64,000 bases of DNA from Psychromonas sp. psych-6C06 (lineage in GTDB: Bacteria > Pseudomonadota > Gammaproteobacteria > Enterobacterales > Psychromonadaceae). Below the pieces are notes generated by a model that saw only the letters and a list, made by a program, of their open reading frames with translations, was not told the origin of the DNA and did no database searches. The first letter of the stretch is position 1; the number at the start of each line of letters is the position of its first letter. Both the position numbers and the translations under genes were made by a program. Below, piece after piece: positions 1-8,909 of the stretch. Location of the stretch: contig NZ_PIZM01000006.1 in the NCBI RefSeq assembly GCF_002835465.1, forward strand, positions 62,001 through 126,000, written 5' to 3'.

Positions 1-1
1 G

Positions 2-1111
2 TTTTTCCCACTGCTAATGTTAGCGTTGATCTTGCCCGTCTGGAGTCTCTTTCAAACACCACTACGAGAGTTATCCACAATTGCCGGTGATATTGGCCCG
101 AGTATTGTTGGTATTGAGGTATTACGTGACGGTTACCGACTCTCTACCTATGGCGGATTATTTGATGTTGAGCCTGCTTGTTCTGGCTTAGGGTTCTTTA
201 TGGTTGGCGCGCTTTTTGCGGCTTGTGTGAGCTTCTTTAACCATCTTTCTCTGAAAAAGAGCATCCAATTTTTAGTAATTTGTCTCTGCTTTGCTATTTT
301 TGCGAATTGGGTACGTATTATATTGATTATTATTGTGGGCAGTTATACTCACATGCAACACTTTATCGTACAGGATCACTTAACCTTTGGTTGGGCGGTC
401 TTTGCTGTGTTCCTTGTGCCACTTATTTATCTATCGCGTCACTTCTTCGATAAGCCGATTGATGAGCAGGTTAAACCTGTAAAAACAACGAATCAGAATG
501 TAGCGATCAATAAAAAACAGTTGTTATTTAGTTACTCCATCCTACTTGCTTTTATCTTTGCGAGTTACTGGATCCCATCGCGTTTCGATGCAAACTATCA
601 ATTTAAAATGCCTGCATTAGAAGGGTATAACCTTGTTAGTACAAATAAAACATCAAGTCCCAATTGGAAGCCTCTCTCACATGGCGTGAGCTCTGAGAAC
701 TTCAGTTTCTTTGTTAAGGGTGAGGTTGGGATTCAAACTTATCTGGCGAACTATGTTAAACAAAGCCAAGCGCATGAAATGATCTTTGTGGAAAATAAAC
801 TGTTTGATAAACATCGCTGGTCAATTGTCGATCATGACTCTCTGTACCTTGATAACAGTGAAGTGAAGCTGTTTACCCTGAATCGCAGTGGCGAGCGAGG
901 GCGTTTAATAGCCTATTGGTATGTTGTTAATGGAGTGCATACCAGCAGTAAAAAGTTAGCAAAGCTAGAGGAAGTGAAATCGGCGATTTTAGGCACGCCT
1001 GGTGCGACATTAATCGCATTCGCCATTGATTATCGAGCGGGTGGTCATGGTCAAGCTGTTACCCAGATACAACATTTCACACAAACATTTTTTAATCAGA
1101 TAGAGCAATAA
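2..1111 (+). CDS. xrtA: Exosortase A fused to EpsI domain, 5' end outside window
   Basis: Integral membrane transpeptidase of the exosortase family (sorts PEP-CTERM proteins; linked to exopolysaccharide loci), C-terminal part only: the frame is open from base 2 with no stop, so the true start lies upstream and the ATG at 17 is internal. The three family signatures are visible: EPACSGLGFF (active-site Cys, codon at 179-181), NWVRI (Arg, near 310) and DHLTFGWAVF (His, near 380), spread over hydrophobic helices. After the helix ending near base 580 comes a roughly 170-residue soluble EpsI/DUF3485 domain, the fusion typical of the XrtA subtype. The stop is 9 bases before the next gene, so the two are probably co-transcribed. 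Confidence 0.9.
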   Translation, partial: FFPLLMLALILPVWSLFQTPLRELSTIAGDIGPSIVGIEVLRDGYRLSTYGGLFDVEPACSGLGFFMVGALFAACVSFFNHLSLKKSIQFLVICLCFAIFANWVRIILIIIVGSYTHMQHFIVQDHLTFGWAVFAVFLVPLIYLSRHFFDKPIDEQVKPVKTTNQNVAINKKQLLFSYSILLAFIFASYWIPSRFDANYQFKMPALEGYNLVSTNKTSSPNWKPLSHGVSSENFSFFVKGEVGIQTYLANYVKQSQAHEMIFVENKLFDKHRWSIVDHDSLYLDNSEVKLFTLNRSGERGRLIAYWYVVNGVHTSSKKLAKLEEVKSAILGTPGATLIAFAIDYRAGGHGQAVTQIQHFTQTFFNQIEQ

Positions 1112-1120
1112 GAGAACTTC

Positions 1121-3121
1121 ATGCAATCAATTACTTGGTACGTTAAACGCATTCAAATGATGTCACCTAAAGAGATCATCTGGCGTGTCACTTCACTCAC
1201 CGATGCATTTGTGGAGCGCGGGCGCGTGCAGTTTAACTTAGTGCCAACAGAGAAATATCAACCTTCTTACGATCCCGATGCTAATTTTGTTGGTGGATTC
1301 GAAGTGTTCACCGGCGAGGTAGAACAATTTCAAAATGAGTGGAAAAATGAACTTATCAAAAAGTCTGAGATGATTCTTGATCATAAACTGAGCTACTTTG
1401 ATCTAAAAGAGCACGATCTTGAAACACCTATCAATTGGCATAAAGATCATTCCGCGAATATATTTTCTAGCTTGAATCATATTGTTTCCGTAAATTATCG
1501 TGATTTTGCCAATAATGGCGACTGTAAGCTTGTGTGGGAGCCTAATCGCCATCATCAGCTAGTCGTTCTTGGCCGTGCGTATAAAGTCACTGGCGATACA
1601 AAATATGCGCAGGGTGTGATTGATCAGCTAACAGCATGGCTAGATGCAAATCCTTATGGCTATGGCATGAATTGGCGAAGCCCATTGGAGCTTGCTATTC
1701 GTTTAATCAGTTGGGTTTGGGCTATTGATTTAATTAAGGGCTCTGGACTTTTTGCAGGCGACATAAAAGCACGACTACTCAACAGTGTATTTCTACACTG
1801 TAGAGATGTTGACGGTAAGTATTCACAGGGGACTTCTGCGAATAACCACTTAGTGGGTGAGGCTGCCGGCGTTTATATCGCAGCTAGCTATTTCGATATG
1901 CTTACGGATGCACCACAATGGCAGGCGAGAAGTAAAGCGGTGCTTGAACGTGAGATTCAAGCACAAAGTTTTGCCGATGGCTGTACGAAAGAGCATGCTT
2001 TTTCTTATCAATTTTTTGTTTTTCAATTTTATCTATTCACCGCATTAACTGGAAAATGGCGAAAAGATGATTTCTCTGCTCAGTATTGGCAAACCTTAAG
2101 CAGTATTAGTCGCTTTATTGCTCAGGTTGCAGAGGGAGGTAAACACTACCCAATGCTTGGCGATCAAGATGATGGTTATGTATTAGACTTGGGCGATCAT
2201 GTCCATAATATCAATGCGCTGTGTGACATTTCCGGTTATTTCTACAGTGATGAAATATTCAATACTGGCTTTAAAAAATCCACTGAGTCTGCCTTTTGGT
2301 TGTTTTCTGGCAGAGACACGCGTTTATCACCTTCCGTTAATGATACTAAGCCCTTAAGCTCTGTTGCTTTTAAAGAATCTGGTTATTACCTATTGCAAGC
2401 AGGCTCATTAGCGCAAGGTAATCAGGCGAGTGTTTTGTTTGATTGTGCTGAGCTTGGTTATACTGCAATTGCCGCGCATGGCCATGCGGATGCGCTAAGC
2501 TTTGTGATGCGTATTAACAAGAATGATCTGTTTGTTGATACCGGTACCTACGATTATTTCAGTCATCCGCAATGGCGTAACCACTTTAGAACCACTAAAG
2601 CGCATAACACCTTAGAAGTAGATGGTGTCGATCAATCTGTGATGACCGGGCCTTTTATGTGGGAGCAGCACGCACAGGCAAATTGTATTGAATGGTCCCC
2701 TACTAATAATGGTGGAACAGTGTTTGCTGAACACAGTGGTTATCTTCGCCTGAGTGAGCCCGTTAATCACCAGCGTGCAGTACAGCTCGATGTTGAGCAG
2801 AAGAAGATTATAATTAGCGATCATGTATTAACCAGTGGCACGCATGATATTGCATTATATTTTCATCTCTCTGAAGATTGCCAAAATATTGAGCTGAATG
2901 AAGGTGTTTGCACACTAAAACTGGGTGATGATCAGATTGCAATACAGTTACCGATGGGAATGCGAACTGAAGTTGTGACTGGCCAAGAGAGCAATGATAA
3001 AGAAACGCCCGCATTAGGTTGGCTGAGCCGTGGATATCATCAAAAAGTGGCTATTTCTACGTTAGTTTTAAGAACAAGAGTCTCTGCTGATAGTAAGTTT
3101 GAAACGATTATCAACTGGTAA
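1121..3121 (+). CDS. Heparinase II/III family protein (polysaccharide lyase-like)
   Basis: 666 residues; alpha-helical N-terminal half and beta-rich C-terminal half as in heparinase II/III and alginate lyases. Visible signatures: NWRSPLELAIR (about residue 185), SANNHLVGE (about 240; the Asn-His of the toroid domain) and AAHGHADALSF (about 453; the conserved His region), followed by DTGTYDY. No signal peptide is evident at the N-terminus (MQSITWYVKRIQ), which is usual for the members found in XrtA exopolysaccharide clusters. It lies 9 bases after the exosortase gene. Likely role is trimming or processing of the exopolysaccharide; the substrate cannot be read from sequence. Confidence 0.85.
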   Translation: MQSITWYVKRIQMMSPKEIIWRVTSLTDAFVERGRVQFNLVPTEKYQPSYDPDANFVGGFEVFTGEVEQFQNEWKNELIKKSEMILDHKLSYFDLKEHDLETPINWHKDHSANIFSSLNHIVSVNYRDFANNGDCKLVWEPNRHHQLVVLGRAYKVTGDTKYAQGVIDQLTAWLDANPYGYGMNWRSPLELAIRLISWVWAIDLIKGSGLFAGDIKARLLNSVFLHCRDVDGKYSQGTSANNHLVGEAAGVYIAASYFDMLTDAPQWQARSKAVLEREIQAQSFADGCTKEHAFSYQFFVFQFYLFTALTGKWRKDDFSAQYWQTLSSISRFIAQVAEGGKHYPMLGDQDDGYVLDLGDHVHNINALCDISGYFYSDEIFNTGFKKSTESAFWLFSGRDTRLSPSVNDTKPLSSVAFKESGYYLLQAGSLAQGNQASVLFDCAELGYTAIAAHGHADALSFVMRINKNDLFVDTGTYDYFSHPQWRNHFRTTKAHNTLEVDGVDQSVMTGPFMWEQHAQANCIEWSPTNNGGTVFAEHSGYLRLSEPVNHQRAVQLDVEQKKIIISDHVLTSGTHDIALYFHLSEDCQNIELNEGVCTLKLGDDQIAIQLPMGMRTEVVTGQESNDKETPALGWLSRGYHQKVAISTLVLRTRVSADSKFETIINW

Positions 3122-3133
3122 AAGTAGCTTAAC

Positions 3134-3158
3134 GCGTTGCTATTCTTAGCAACGCTTT
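3134..3158 (+). terminator. Hairpin between convergent genes
   Basis: Perfect 9 bp stem (GCGTTGCTA / TAGCAACGC) with a 4-base loop followed by TTT, 13 bases after the heparinase-like stop. The T tract is short, so it is a weak intrinsic terminator at best; it sits between two converging genes and could serve the upstream one. Confidence 0.6.
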
Positions 3159-3164
3159 ATAGCA

Positions 3165-4268
3165 CTAAGCCTCATTAAGATATGCGCCCGTGGGCCAAAT
3201 CTTTTTTAGCTTGAAAGGTAAATTTTTAAGCTTATTAGGAAAAATAAAAACATGGCAACCCTGACGTTTTTCCGCTAACCAGCGACGTTTATGGTTGCTA
3301 TAAACACCTAAAAAATCATATTCTGCGATCTGTTCCTGCAGGTTTTTTTGAAAAGAAAAATAACGTAATACTTGCCCCGCACCGGCTAAAAAATCGGGAT
3401 TAAATCCTTCTTGAATCGCTAAAAATCGATTGTTATATACATAGCCGATTTGCATGGCTTGAATTTCCCCCTCAACTTCTAATTTTAACAATCTCAACCA
3501 GCCTGTTTTGAGAGCATGTTGTGCAAACTGTTGATAAAAAGAGGCCATTGCTGGGCGTCGTTCAAAGGAGCCTTTTAGGCCAGCTTGTTGCCAGCGCTTA
3601 TTGTGCAGTGAAAACAGGGTATTAAGATCATCTGATAAAGTAGATAGATCTTCGGTTACTGATACCTGCCATTCTCCTTGGCGCGATAAATATTTTTGAG
3701 TTTGTTTAATATTGGTTCGTAAGCTTTTAGAGAGGCTCGGCAGTATATCGTTATTCAATGATGTTAATGGCGTTGCGCTAAAATCAATTTCACGCTGGTG
3801 GAAATTAAGTTCGTTGATACTGTTGAGAGAGGTAATTAAGTTTTTTCCTCCCGTTGTCCACTGCTCAATATTGGTTAGCCAAATAAAATCCCACTCTTTT
3901 TTATAGGCCAGTAAAGCCTGCCAACACTGTTTTTTTAGTGGCTCACTATTATCGCGTTGTACAATAAAATTACTGTATTCTGAGCCAATACCTTGATCAC
4001 CTGCAAAGCGTAACGCGTTGTATTTTAATCCATTTACTAAGCGGTAGGGTTGTTTATAGAAGGGGGCGATAGCAACAATATGACCATCTTTTTTTAAAAT
4101 AACAATATAGGGGCTGATCGGGGTTGCACTGGTTTTGCGCCAGCAGTTTAGCCAATCCCAACGTAAAAAAAGATTATCTGCATCAGATTGAACTAATAGA
4201 TCATCCCAAATCGTCTGTAACGACTCAAACGCTTCCCAGGTTGTTAGTAGTTCACTTTTTACGTTCAT
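3165..4268 (-). CDS. GNAT-fold acetyltransferase, CelD/BcsL-like (Acetyltransf_6)
   Basis: 367 residues. The N-terminus (WDDLL...NLFLRWDWLNCW) and the central block near residues 185-320 (LRTNIKQ..., FSLHNKRWQQAG, IQAMQIGY, FLAIQEGF) are characteristic of the CelD/FemAB-like acyltransferases often encoded with capsule and XrtA exopolysaccharide genes. Probable role is acylation of a sugar precursor or polymer in the cytoplasm. The start is supported by GAGGT 6 bases upstream of the ATG. It converges on the heparinase-like gene, so it has its own promoter. Substrate unknown. Confidence 0.75.
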   Translation of the reverse strand: MNVKSELLTTWEAFESLQTIWDDLLVQSDADNLFLRWDWLNCWRKTSATPISPYIVILKKDGHIVAIAPFYKQPYRLVNGLKYNALRFAGDQGIGSEYSNFIVQRDNSEPLKKQCWQALLAYKKEWDFIWLTNIEQWTTGGKNLITSLNSINELNFHQREIDFSATPLTSLNNDILPSLSKSLRTNIKQTQKYLSRQGEWQVSVTEDLSTLSDDLNTLFSLHNKRWQQAGLKGSFERRPAMASFYQQFAQHALKTGWLRLLKLEVEGEIQAMQIGYVYNNRFLAIQEGFNPDFLAGAGQVLRYFSFQKNLQEQIAEYDFLGVYSNHKRRWLAEKRQGCHVFIFPNKLKNLPFKLKKIWPTGAYLNEA

Positions 4269-4344
4269 TCTTACACCTCATATCAACAGGTGTGATGATA
4301 CTTAGATTTTTTTTAAAAGTAAGTGCTTTTATATAAAAGGGAGA

Positions 4345-4374
4345 ATAGCGCCACTCTATAAAAGAGGGCGCTAT
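4345..4374 (-). terminator. Terminator-like hairpin after pckA
   Basis: Inverted repeat ATAGCGCC / GGCGCTAT with further pairing inside (CTC/GAG), 14 bases past the pckA stop. On the minus strand it is followed by a pyrimidine-rich stretch (TTCTCCCTTTTATAT) rather than a pure T run, so termination strength is uncertain. Confidence 0.6.
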
Positions 4375-4387
4375 GAAGATCGGTTAA

Positions 4388-6010
4388 TTAAGCGATATCT
4401 TTGCTAAATTGAGGGCCTGCACTGACAAGATCTTTACCTTGTTGTTTATCGGTGTAACGTTCAAAGTTATCGATAAACAGTTGCGCTAACTTTTCAGCTT
4501 TTTCATCCCACTGTTGTCTATCTGCATAGGTATCGCGTGGATCAAGAATCGCACTATCAACACCTGGTAATGCGAGTGGTATGGTAAGGTTAAACAGAGG
4601 TACCTGTTTAGTTTGTGCCGTTTCGATTGAACCATCCAAAATAGCATCAATGATGCCACGTGTATCTTGAATTGAGATACGTTTGCCAGAGCCATTCCAG
4701 CCAGTATTCACTAAATAAGCTTCAGCACCACAGGCTTCCATACGTTTCACCAGTTGCTCCGCATATTGTGTTGGGTGTAACGTTAAAAACGCTGCGCCAA
4801 AACATGCAGAAAAAGTCGGTGTAGGTTCTGTAATACCACGTTCAGTACCGGCTAATTTTGCAGTGAAGCCAGACAAGAAATGATATTGTGTTTGCGCCTT
4901 AGTGAGCTTAGAAACGGGTGGTAATACGCCAAAGGCATCGGCAGTTAAAAAGATCACTTTCTGTGCGTGACCACCTTTAGAAATAGGTTTTACAATGTTA
5001 TCAATATGGTAAATAGGGTAGGAAACGCGTGCGTTTTCAGTTTTGCTCGCATCGTCGTAGTCAACGACGTTTTGTGCATCGATCACGACATTTTCAAGCA
5101 ACGCATCACGACGGATTGCCCCGTAAATATCAGGCTCCGCTTCTGCACTTAAACGAATCGTTTTAGCATAACAGCCACCCTCGAAGTTAAATACTCCATC
5201 ATCATCCCAACCATGCTCATCATCACCGATTAAAGCGCGTTTTGAATCGGTAGAGAGTGTTGTTTTTCCTGTCCCAGAAAGACCGAAGAAAATGGCTGTA
5301 TCGCCTTGTTCACCAATGTTTGCCGAGCAATGCATCGATGCCATGCCATTTAACGGTAAAAGGTAGTTCATTACTGAAAACAGACCTTTTTTCATTTCGC
5401 CACCGTACCATGTGCCACCAATGACTTGCACTTTTTCTGTGAGATTAAAGGCAACAAAATTTTCGGAGTTTAACCCCTGTGCTTGCCAATCGGGATTGGT
5501 GGTTTTAGAGCCGTTCATCACCACAAAATCAGGTTCAAAATCGACTAGCTCTGCTTCGCTAGGGCGAATAAACATATTTTTGACGAAGTGTGCTTGCCAA
5601 GCCACCTCAACGATAAAACGTACTTTAAGACGAGAACTTTCATTGGCACCACAATATGCATCAATGACAAACAGTCTTTTATTAGATAACTCAGTACAAA
5701 CTAATTGTTTAAGGTGACTCCAAGTGTTTTCATCGATAGGTTTATTATCGTTTTTGCCTTGATCGTTCCACCAGATGGTATCGCGAGTAGTATCATCTTT
5801 TACGATGTACTTATCTTTTGGTGAGCGTCCTGTGAAGATGCCTGTGTCAACAGCTACCGTGCCGTTTGAAGTGATAATTCCTTTTTCAAACCCCGTTAAA
5901 CTATCCGCCATTTCCTCTTCGAAAAGGGTTTCGTAGCTAGGGTTATACACAATCTCAGAAACACCGGTTATGCCATATTTGCTTAACGAATTCGTTGCTA
6001 ATTTAGTCAT
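4388..6010 (-). CDS. pckA: Phosphoenolpyruvate carboxykinase (ATP)
   Basis: 540 residues, the standard length. Converts oxaloacetate plus ATP to phosphoenolpyruvate and CO2, the entry step of gluconeogenesis. Diagnostic motifs: P-loop [11 protein letters not shown] (about residue 247), the metal/oxaloacetate region [10 protein letters not shown] (about 60), [23 protein letters not shown] just after the P-loop, and [10 protein letters not shown]. Start supported by AGGAA ahead of the ATG. It is followed downstream on the same strand (direction minus) by a hairpin and is adjacent to hslO/hslR as in vibrios and shewanellae. Confidence 0.98.
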   Translation of the reverse strand: MTKLATNSLSKYGITGVSEIVYNPSYETLFEEEMADSLTGFEKGIITSNGTVAVDTGIFTGRSPKDKYIVKDDTTRDTIWWNDQGKNDNKPIDENTWSHLKQLVCTELSNKRLFVIDAYCGANESSRLKVRFIVEVAWQAHFVKNMFIRPSEAELVDFEPDFVVMNGSKTTNPDWQAQGLNSENFVAFNLTEKVQVIGGTWYGGEMKKGLFSVMNYLLPLNGMASMHCSANIGEQGDTAIFFGLSGTGKTTLSTDSKRALIGDDEHGWDDDGVFNFEGGCYAKTIRLSAEAEPDIYGAIRRDALLENVVIDAQNVVDYDDASKTENARVSYPIYHIDNIVKPISKGGHAQKVIFLTADAFGVLPPVSKLTKAQTQYHFLSGFTAKLAGTERGITEPTPTFSACFGAAFLTLHPTQYAEQLVKRMEACGAEAYLVNTGWNGSGKRISIQDTRGIIDAILDGSIETAQTKQVPLFNLTIPLALPGVDSAILDPRDTYADRQQWDEKAEKLAQLFIDNFERYTDKQQGKDLVSAGPQFSKDIA

Positions 6011-6203
6011 ATTCAGTTCCTCTTAAGTGATTGAAATATCACTATTGAGAGTAGGGGAATCTGAGGGAAATAGGTGAGATCTAAGTCATAAAAATGATTA
6101 AAAAATAGTCGTTATGTAAACTAATTGCTGCAATGTTAAGCAGTTTCTTTGATAGGCAATAAATTCAATTTAATTACCTACCAAAGCACAAGTTTTGGCA
6201 TTC

Positions 6204-7070
6204 TTAATGTTGTTGGTTATCTGTACCACCAAGCAATATTTGTAAGTCATTTACCTCAAAACGATAATCTGATGCACAATATTCACAATGCATCTCAATG
6301 GCGCCATGCTCTTTAATTAGCTCATTTATCTCTTCTGGTGCGATAGAAGCAAGAGATGATAAACAGCGCTCTTTTGAACATGAACATTTGTAAGTGATTG
6401 GCTGCGTGTCGAAAAGACGAACAGTTTCTTGATGATATAAACGAAATAGGAGATCTTCAGGAGTTAAATCATAAAGTTCTTCTGCTTTTACGGTATGTGC
6501 TAATGCGCAAACGTGTTGAAAATCTTCTTCATGGGTTTCACTGCTTGCAGGCAGTGTTTGAATTAAAATCCCTGCAGCTTGTGCTTTAGGTGCAATGCCT
6601 GCATGTAAAATAACACGCGTCGGTAATTGCTCTGATTGCTGGAAGTAATTTTCCAAACAGCTACTTAATGAATCATTGTTTAAATCAACAATACCTTGAT
6701 AACGTTCACCATCATCTGGGGTAATGGTGATCATCATATGTCCTTTACCGACAAGTTGTGAGAAAGACAGCCCTGCTGTTTCTCCCTCTACACGTGCTGT
6801 ACCACGTACTTGTAAATTTTGATCGGCATTAATGACTGCCATTTTAAGTGGGCCATCGCCTTGTAACTGTACCGCGATTTTTCCTTCGAATTTTAGCATC
6901 GCAGTAAGTAGTGTGGTCGCAACGAGCAACTCACCCACTACATTGGCAACCTCTGGCGTAAAATCGTGATTTTTGACGATTTCATTAAAGCTATCATTAG
7001 CATGTGCGATTTCGCCACGGATTTGGAAGTCATCAAAAAGGAATCGTTGTAATTGATCTGTCATTATCAT
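6204..7070 (-). CDS. hslO: Redox-regulated chaperone Hsp33
   Basis: 288 residues. Cytosolic holdase activated by oxidative unfolding. The C-terminal zinc switch is intact: YKCSCSKERC supplies the CxC and HCEYCASDY the CxxC, about 30 residues apart. The N-terminal body begins DQLQRFLFDDFQIRGEIA, as in E. coli Hsp33. There are two possible starts two codons apart (ATG at 7070 or 7064). It follows hslR by 9 bases, so the two form a heat-shock operon. Confidence 0.97.
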   Translation of the reverse strand: MIMTDQLQRFLFDDFQIRGEIAHANDSFNEIVKNHDFTPEVANVVGELLVATTLLTAMLKFEGKIAVQLQGDGPLKMAVINADQNLQVRGTARVEGETAGLSFSQLVGKGHMMITITPDDGERYQGIVDLNNDSLSSCLENYFQQSEQLPTRVILHAGIAPKAQAAGILIQTLPASSETHEEDFQHVCALAHTVKAEELYDLTPEDLLFRLYHQETVRLFDTQPITYKCSCSKERCLSSLASIAPEEINELIKEHGAIEMHCEYCASDYRFEVNDLQILLGGTDNQQH

Positions 7071-7079
7071 TATCTCTAT

Positions 7080-7484
7080 TTAGTCAAAGTTAGCGCTATT
7101 ACGTTGGGCTTTTGCTTGTATTAGTTCTCTGCGCTGTTTTTTGTTCGGTTTTTTGTCTGGGTGAGGTGCATTTTGCAAACTGAGTTTGCGTAAAACGGAG
7201 TACTCTTCACGTTTTTTAATGCTATCGCTGGTTTCTTGATAAAGGGTTGTTGCGATAGGTGCACCGCGTCGTTGATCTGATAATATTTCAATATTGACTT
7301 GTTTAGACACATCGCCTTGGCGAATGGTTAATAGGGCGCCTAGCTCTACTACTTTACTCGCCTTAGCCCGCTGACCATTATAGTGTACTTTGCCACCATT
7401 AATCATATCGCGTGCAATGCTACGTGTTTTATAGAAGCGTGCTGCCCATAACCATTTATCTAAGCGAATTTTTTTATCAGACAT
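7080..7484 (-). CDS. hslR: Heat shock protein 15 (ribosome-associated S4-domain protein)
   Basis: 134 residues, one S4 RNA-binding domain at residues about 6-70 (IRLDKWLWAARFYKTR... GGKVHYNGQRAKAS) and a basic lysine/arginine-rich tail (KKPNKKQRREL). The family binds 50S subunits with a stalled peptidyl-tRNA after heat shock. First gene of hslR-hslO; divergent from gspC across a 436 bp gap. Confidence 0.95.
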   Translation of the reverse strand: MSDKKIRLDKWLWAARFYKTRSIARDMINGGKVHYNGQRAKASKVVELGALLTIRQGDVSKQVNIEILSDQRRGAPIATTLYQETSDSIKKREEYSVLRKLSLQNAPHPDKKPNKKQRRELIQAKAQRNSANFD

Positions 7485-7920
7485 CGTTACCCACTTGTAA
7501 AATATTGTGTCATTAAATCAACGACATTTAACCTTAACCCCGAAGTGGCTCTAGTCGTGCTGTATTTTGCCATAAATTAGTGTAAATGGGCATTGATGTC
7601 GAGTGTTTATTACTTGCTATTAAAGTAATCGTTAGAGATTAGTGTCACTGTAATTTTGTTTGCGTATGTGAATAGATAATGTTGCACCTATCTATTAATA
7701 AGAAGATTTACTGTTTTTTATTTTTATTGTCATTGCGGGGATGTTAAGCCTTCCATTATTGCCAGAAACAAACTTAATGTATCCATGTAGTCTATTTTTT
7801 ATATATTGCAAATAAAAAACTATTTTTTTTGGGCTAAAATACACTGTTTCGCGATGATTAATCCTCCTAGCCCACATAATTCGAGTGATTTGCTTGTTGC
7901 TAACGCAGCCCTGAGGTAGC
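7485..7920. other. Intergenic region between divergent hslR and gspC
   Basis: 436 bp of very AT-rich sequence that must hold both divergent promoters. I see no clear sigma70 pair, no long hairpin and no convincing small gene; a minus-strand open frame of 75 codons at 7695-7922 has no ribosome binding site and no recognisable protein character. Confidence 0.6.
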
Positions 7921-8847
7921 ATGCTAAACTATTATATTTGTATGAAAACAGGGTTGTTACTCGTGCCATTAGCTACTTTTTTACAAAAATCACCAATGGT
8001 TGTTTTGGCAATTATTGCATCGTTATTAGCCTATCAGCTGGCTATTTTAACATGGGCATTTGTGCCTGATCAGAAACCTGCTTTGTTATGGAAGCCGGTT
8101 GCGAGTAATAAGCAACAAAAAGGTTCGCAAGTTAATACATCGCAATTACAACAGCAACATCTGTTTGGCGTTAAAGCAAAAGAAGCGAAACCTGTCGTGC
8201 CTAAAACGACCATTGATAATGCACCTAAAACACGCCTAAACTTAAAATTAGTTGGTGTCGTCGCCGCCACAAACCCCAAAAATTCAAGTGTAATCATCGA
8301 CCAAAAAGGTAAGCAAAGCAGTTACTTTATGGATTCAAAAATCGATGGTACAAGTGCAGTGATTACCCAAATTTATCAGGATCGTATTATTTTAAAAGTG
8401 GGTGGTGGCTATCAAACGTTGATGCTTGATGGCGTAGAAAAGCTCGATCAGCAACATAAAAATCATGAAAAGAATCGTCCGGCGAAGCCGAGAAAAAAAG
8501 ATAATAAAAGCGTCTCAAAGCCAATTAAAGGCAAAGTGAAAACGGTTAATTTAGATCGTCAAGCGTTACTTAGTAACCCTGGGAAATTAACCGATTATAT
8601 CCGCATATCTCCGGTACGAGAAAATGGTGTAGTAAAAGGCTACCGAGTTAAACCGGGTAAAGATAGAGCCCTTTTTGAAGCGTCTGGCTTAAAAAGCGGA
8701 GATTTAGCTGTTGAATTAAATGGGGTTGATTTAACGGATACGCAACAAGCATTTACTTTAATGAAAGAGTTTCCAACTATGACTGATATGACCTTGTCTG
8801 TTGAGCGTGGTGGGCAATTACATGAGCTGTATTTCAGCATCCCTTAG
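7921..8847 (+). CDS. gspC: Type II secretion system inner-membrane protein GspC
   Basis: 308 residues. Bitopic protein linking the inner-membrane platform to the secretin GspD. A single membrane helix lies near residues 23-45 (PMVVLAIIASLLAYQLAILTW), then the HR domain (about 95-175: LVGVVAATNPKNSSVIIDQKGKQ... DRIILKVGG), a basic linker, and a C-terminal PDZ-like domain (about 220-305: GYRVKPGKDRALFEASGLKSGD). GAGGT lies 3 bases before the ATG at 7921; the alternative ATG at 7942 has no binding site. First gene of the gsp operon. Confidence 0.96.
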   Translation: MLNYYICMKTGLLLVPLATFLQKSPMVVLAIIASLLAYQLAILTWAFVPDQKPALLWKPVASNKQQKGSQVNTSQLQQQHLFGVKAKEAKPVVPKTTIDNAPKTRLNLKLVGVVAATNPKNSSVIIDQKGKQSSYFMDSKIDGTSAVITQIYQDRIILKVGGGYQTLMLDGVEKLDQQHKNHEKNRPAKPRKKDNKSVSKPIKGKVKTVNLDRQALLSNPGKLTDYIRISPVRENGVVKGYRVKPGKDRALFEASGLKSGDLAVELNGVDLTDTQQAFTLMKEFPTMTDMTLSVERGGQLHELYFSIP

Positions 8848-8909
8848 GGTGTGAGAACTTTTATTAAATTGTAACTTTACAAAATTAGTGACATCTGGAG
8901 TAGTATTAA

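Noticed and set aside
6061-6110. CRP site upstream of pckA
   Set aside because: GGTGAGATCTAAGTCA lacks the TCACA half-site; the match is too weak.
7695-7922. 75-codon minus-strand open frame before gspC
   Set aside because: No ribosome binding site, odd composition, and it occupies the divergent promoter region; most likely chance.
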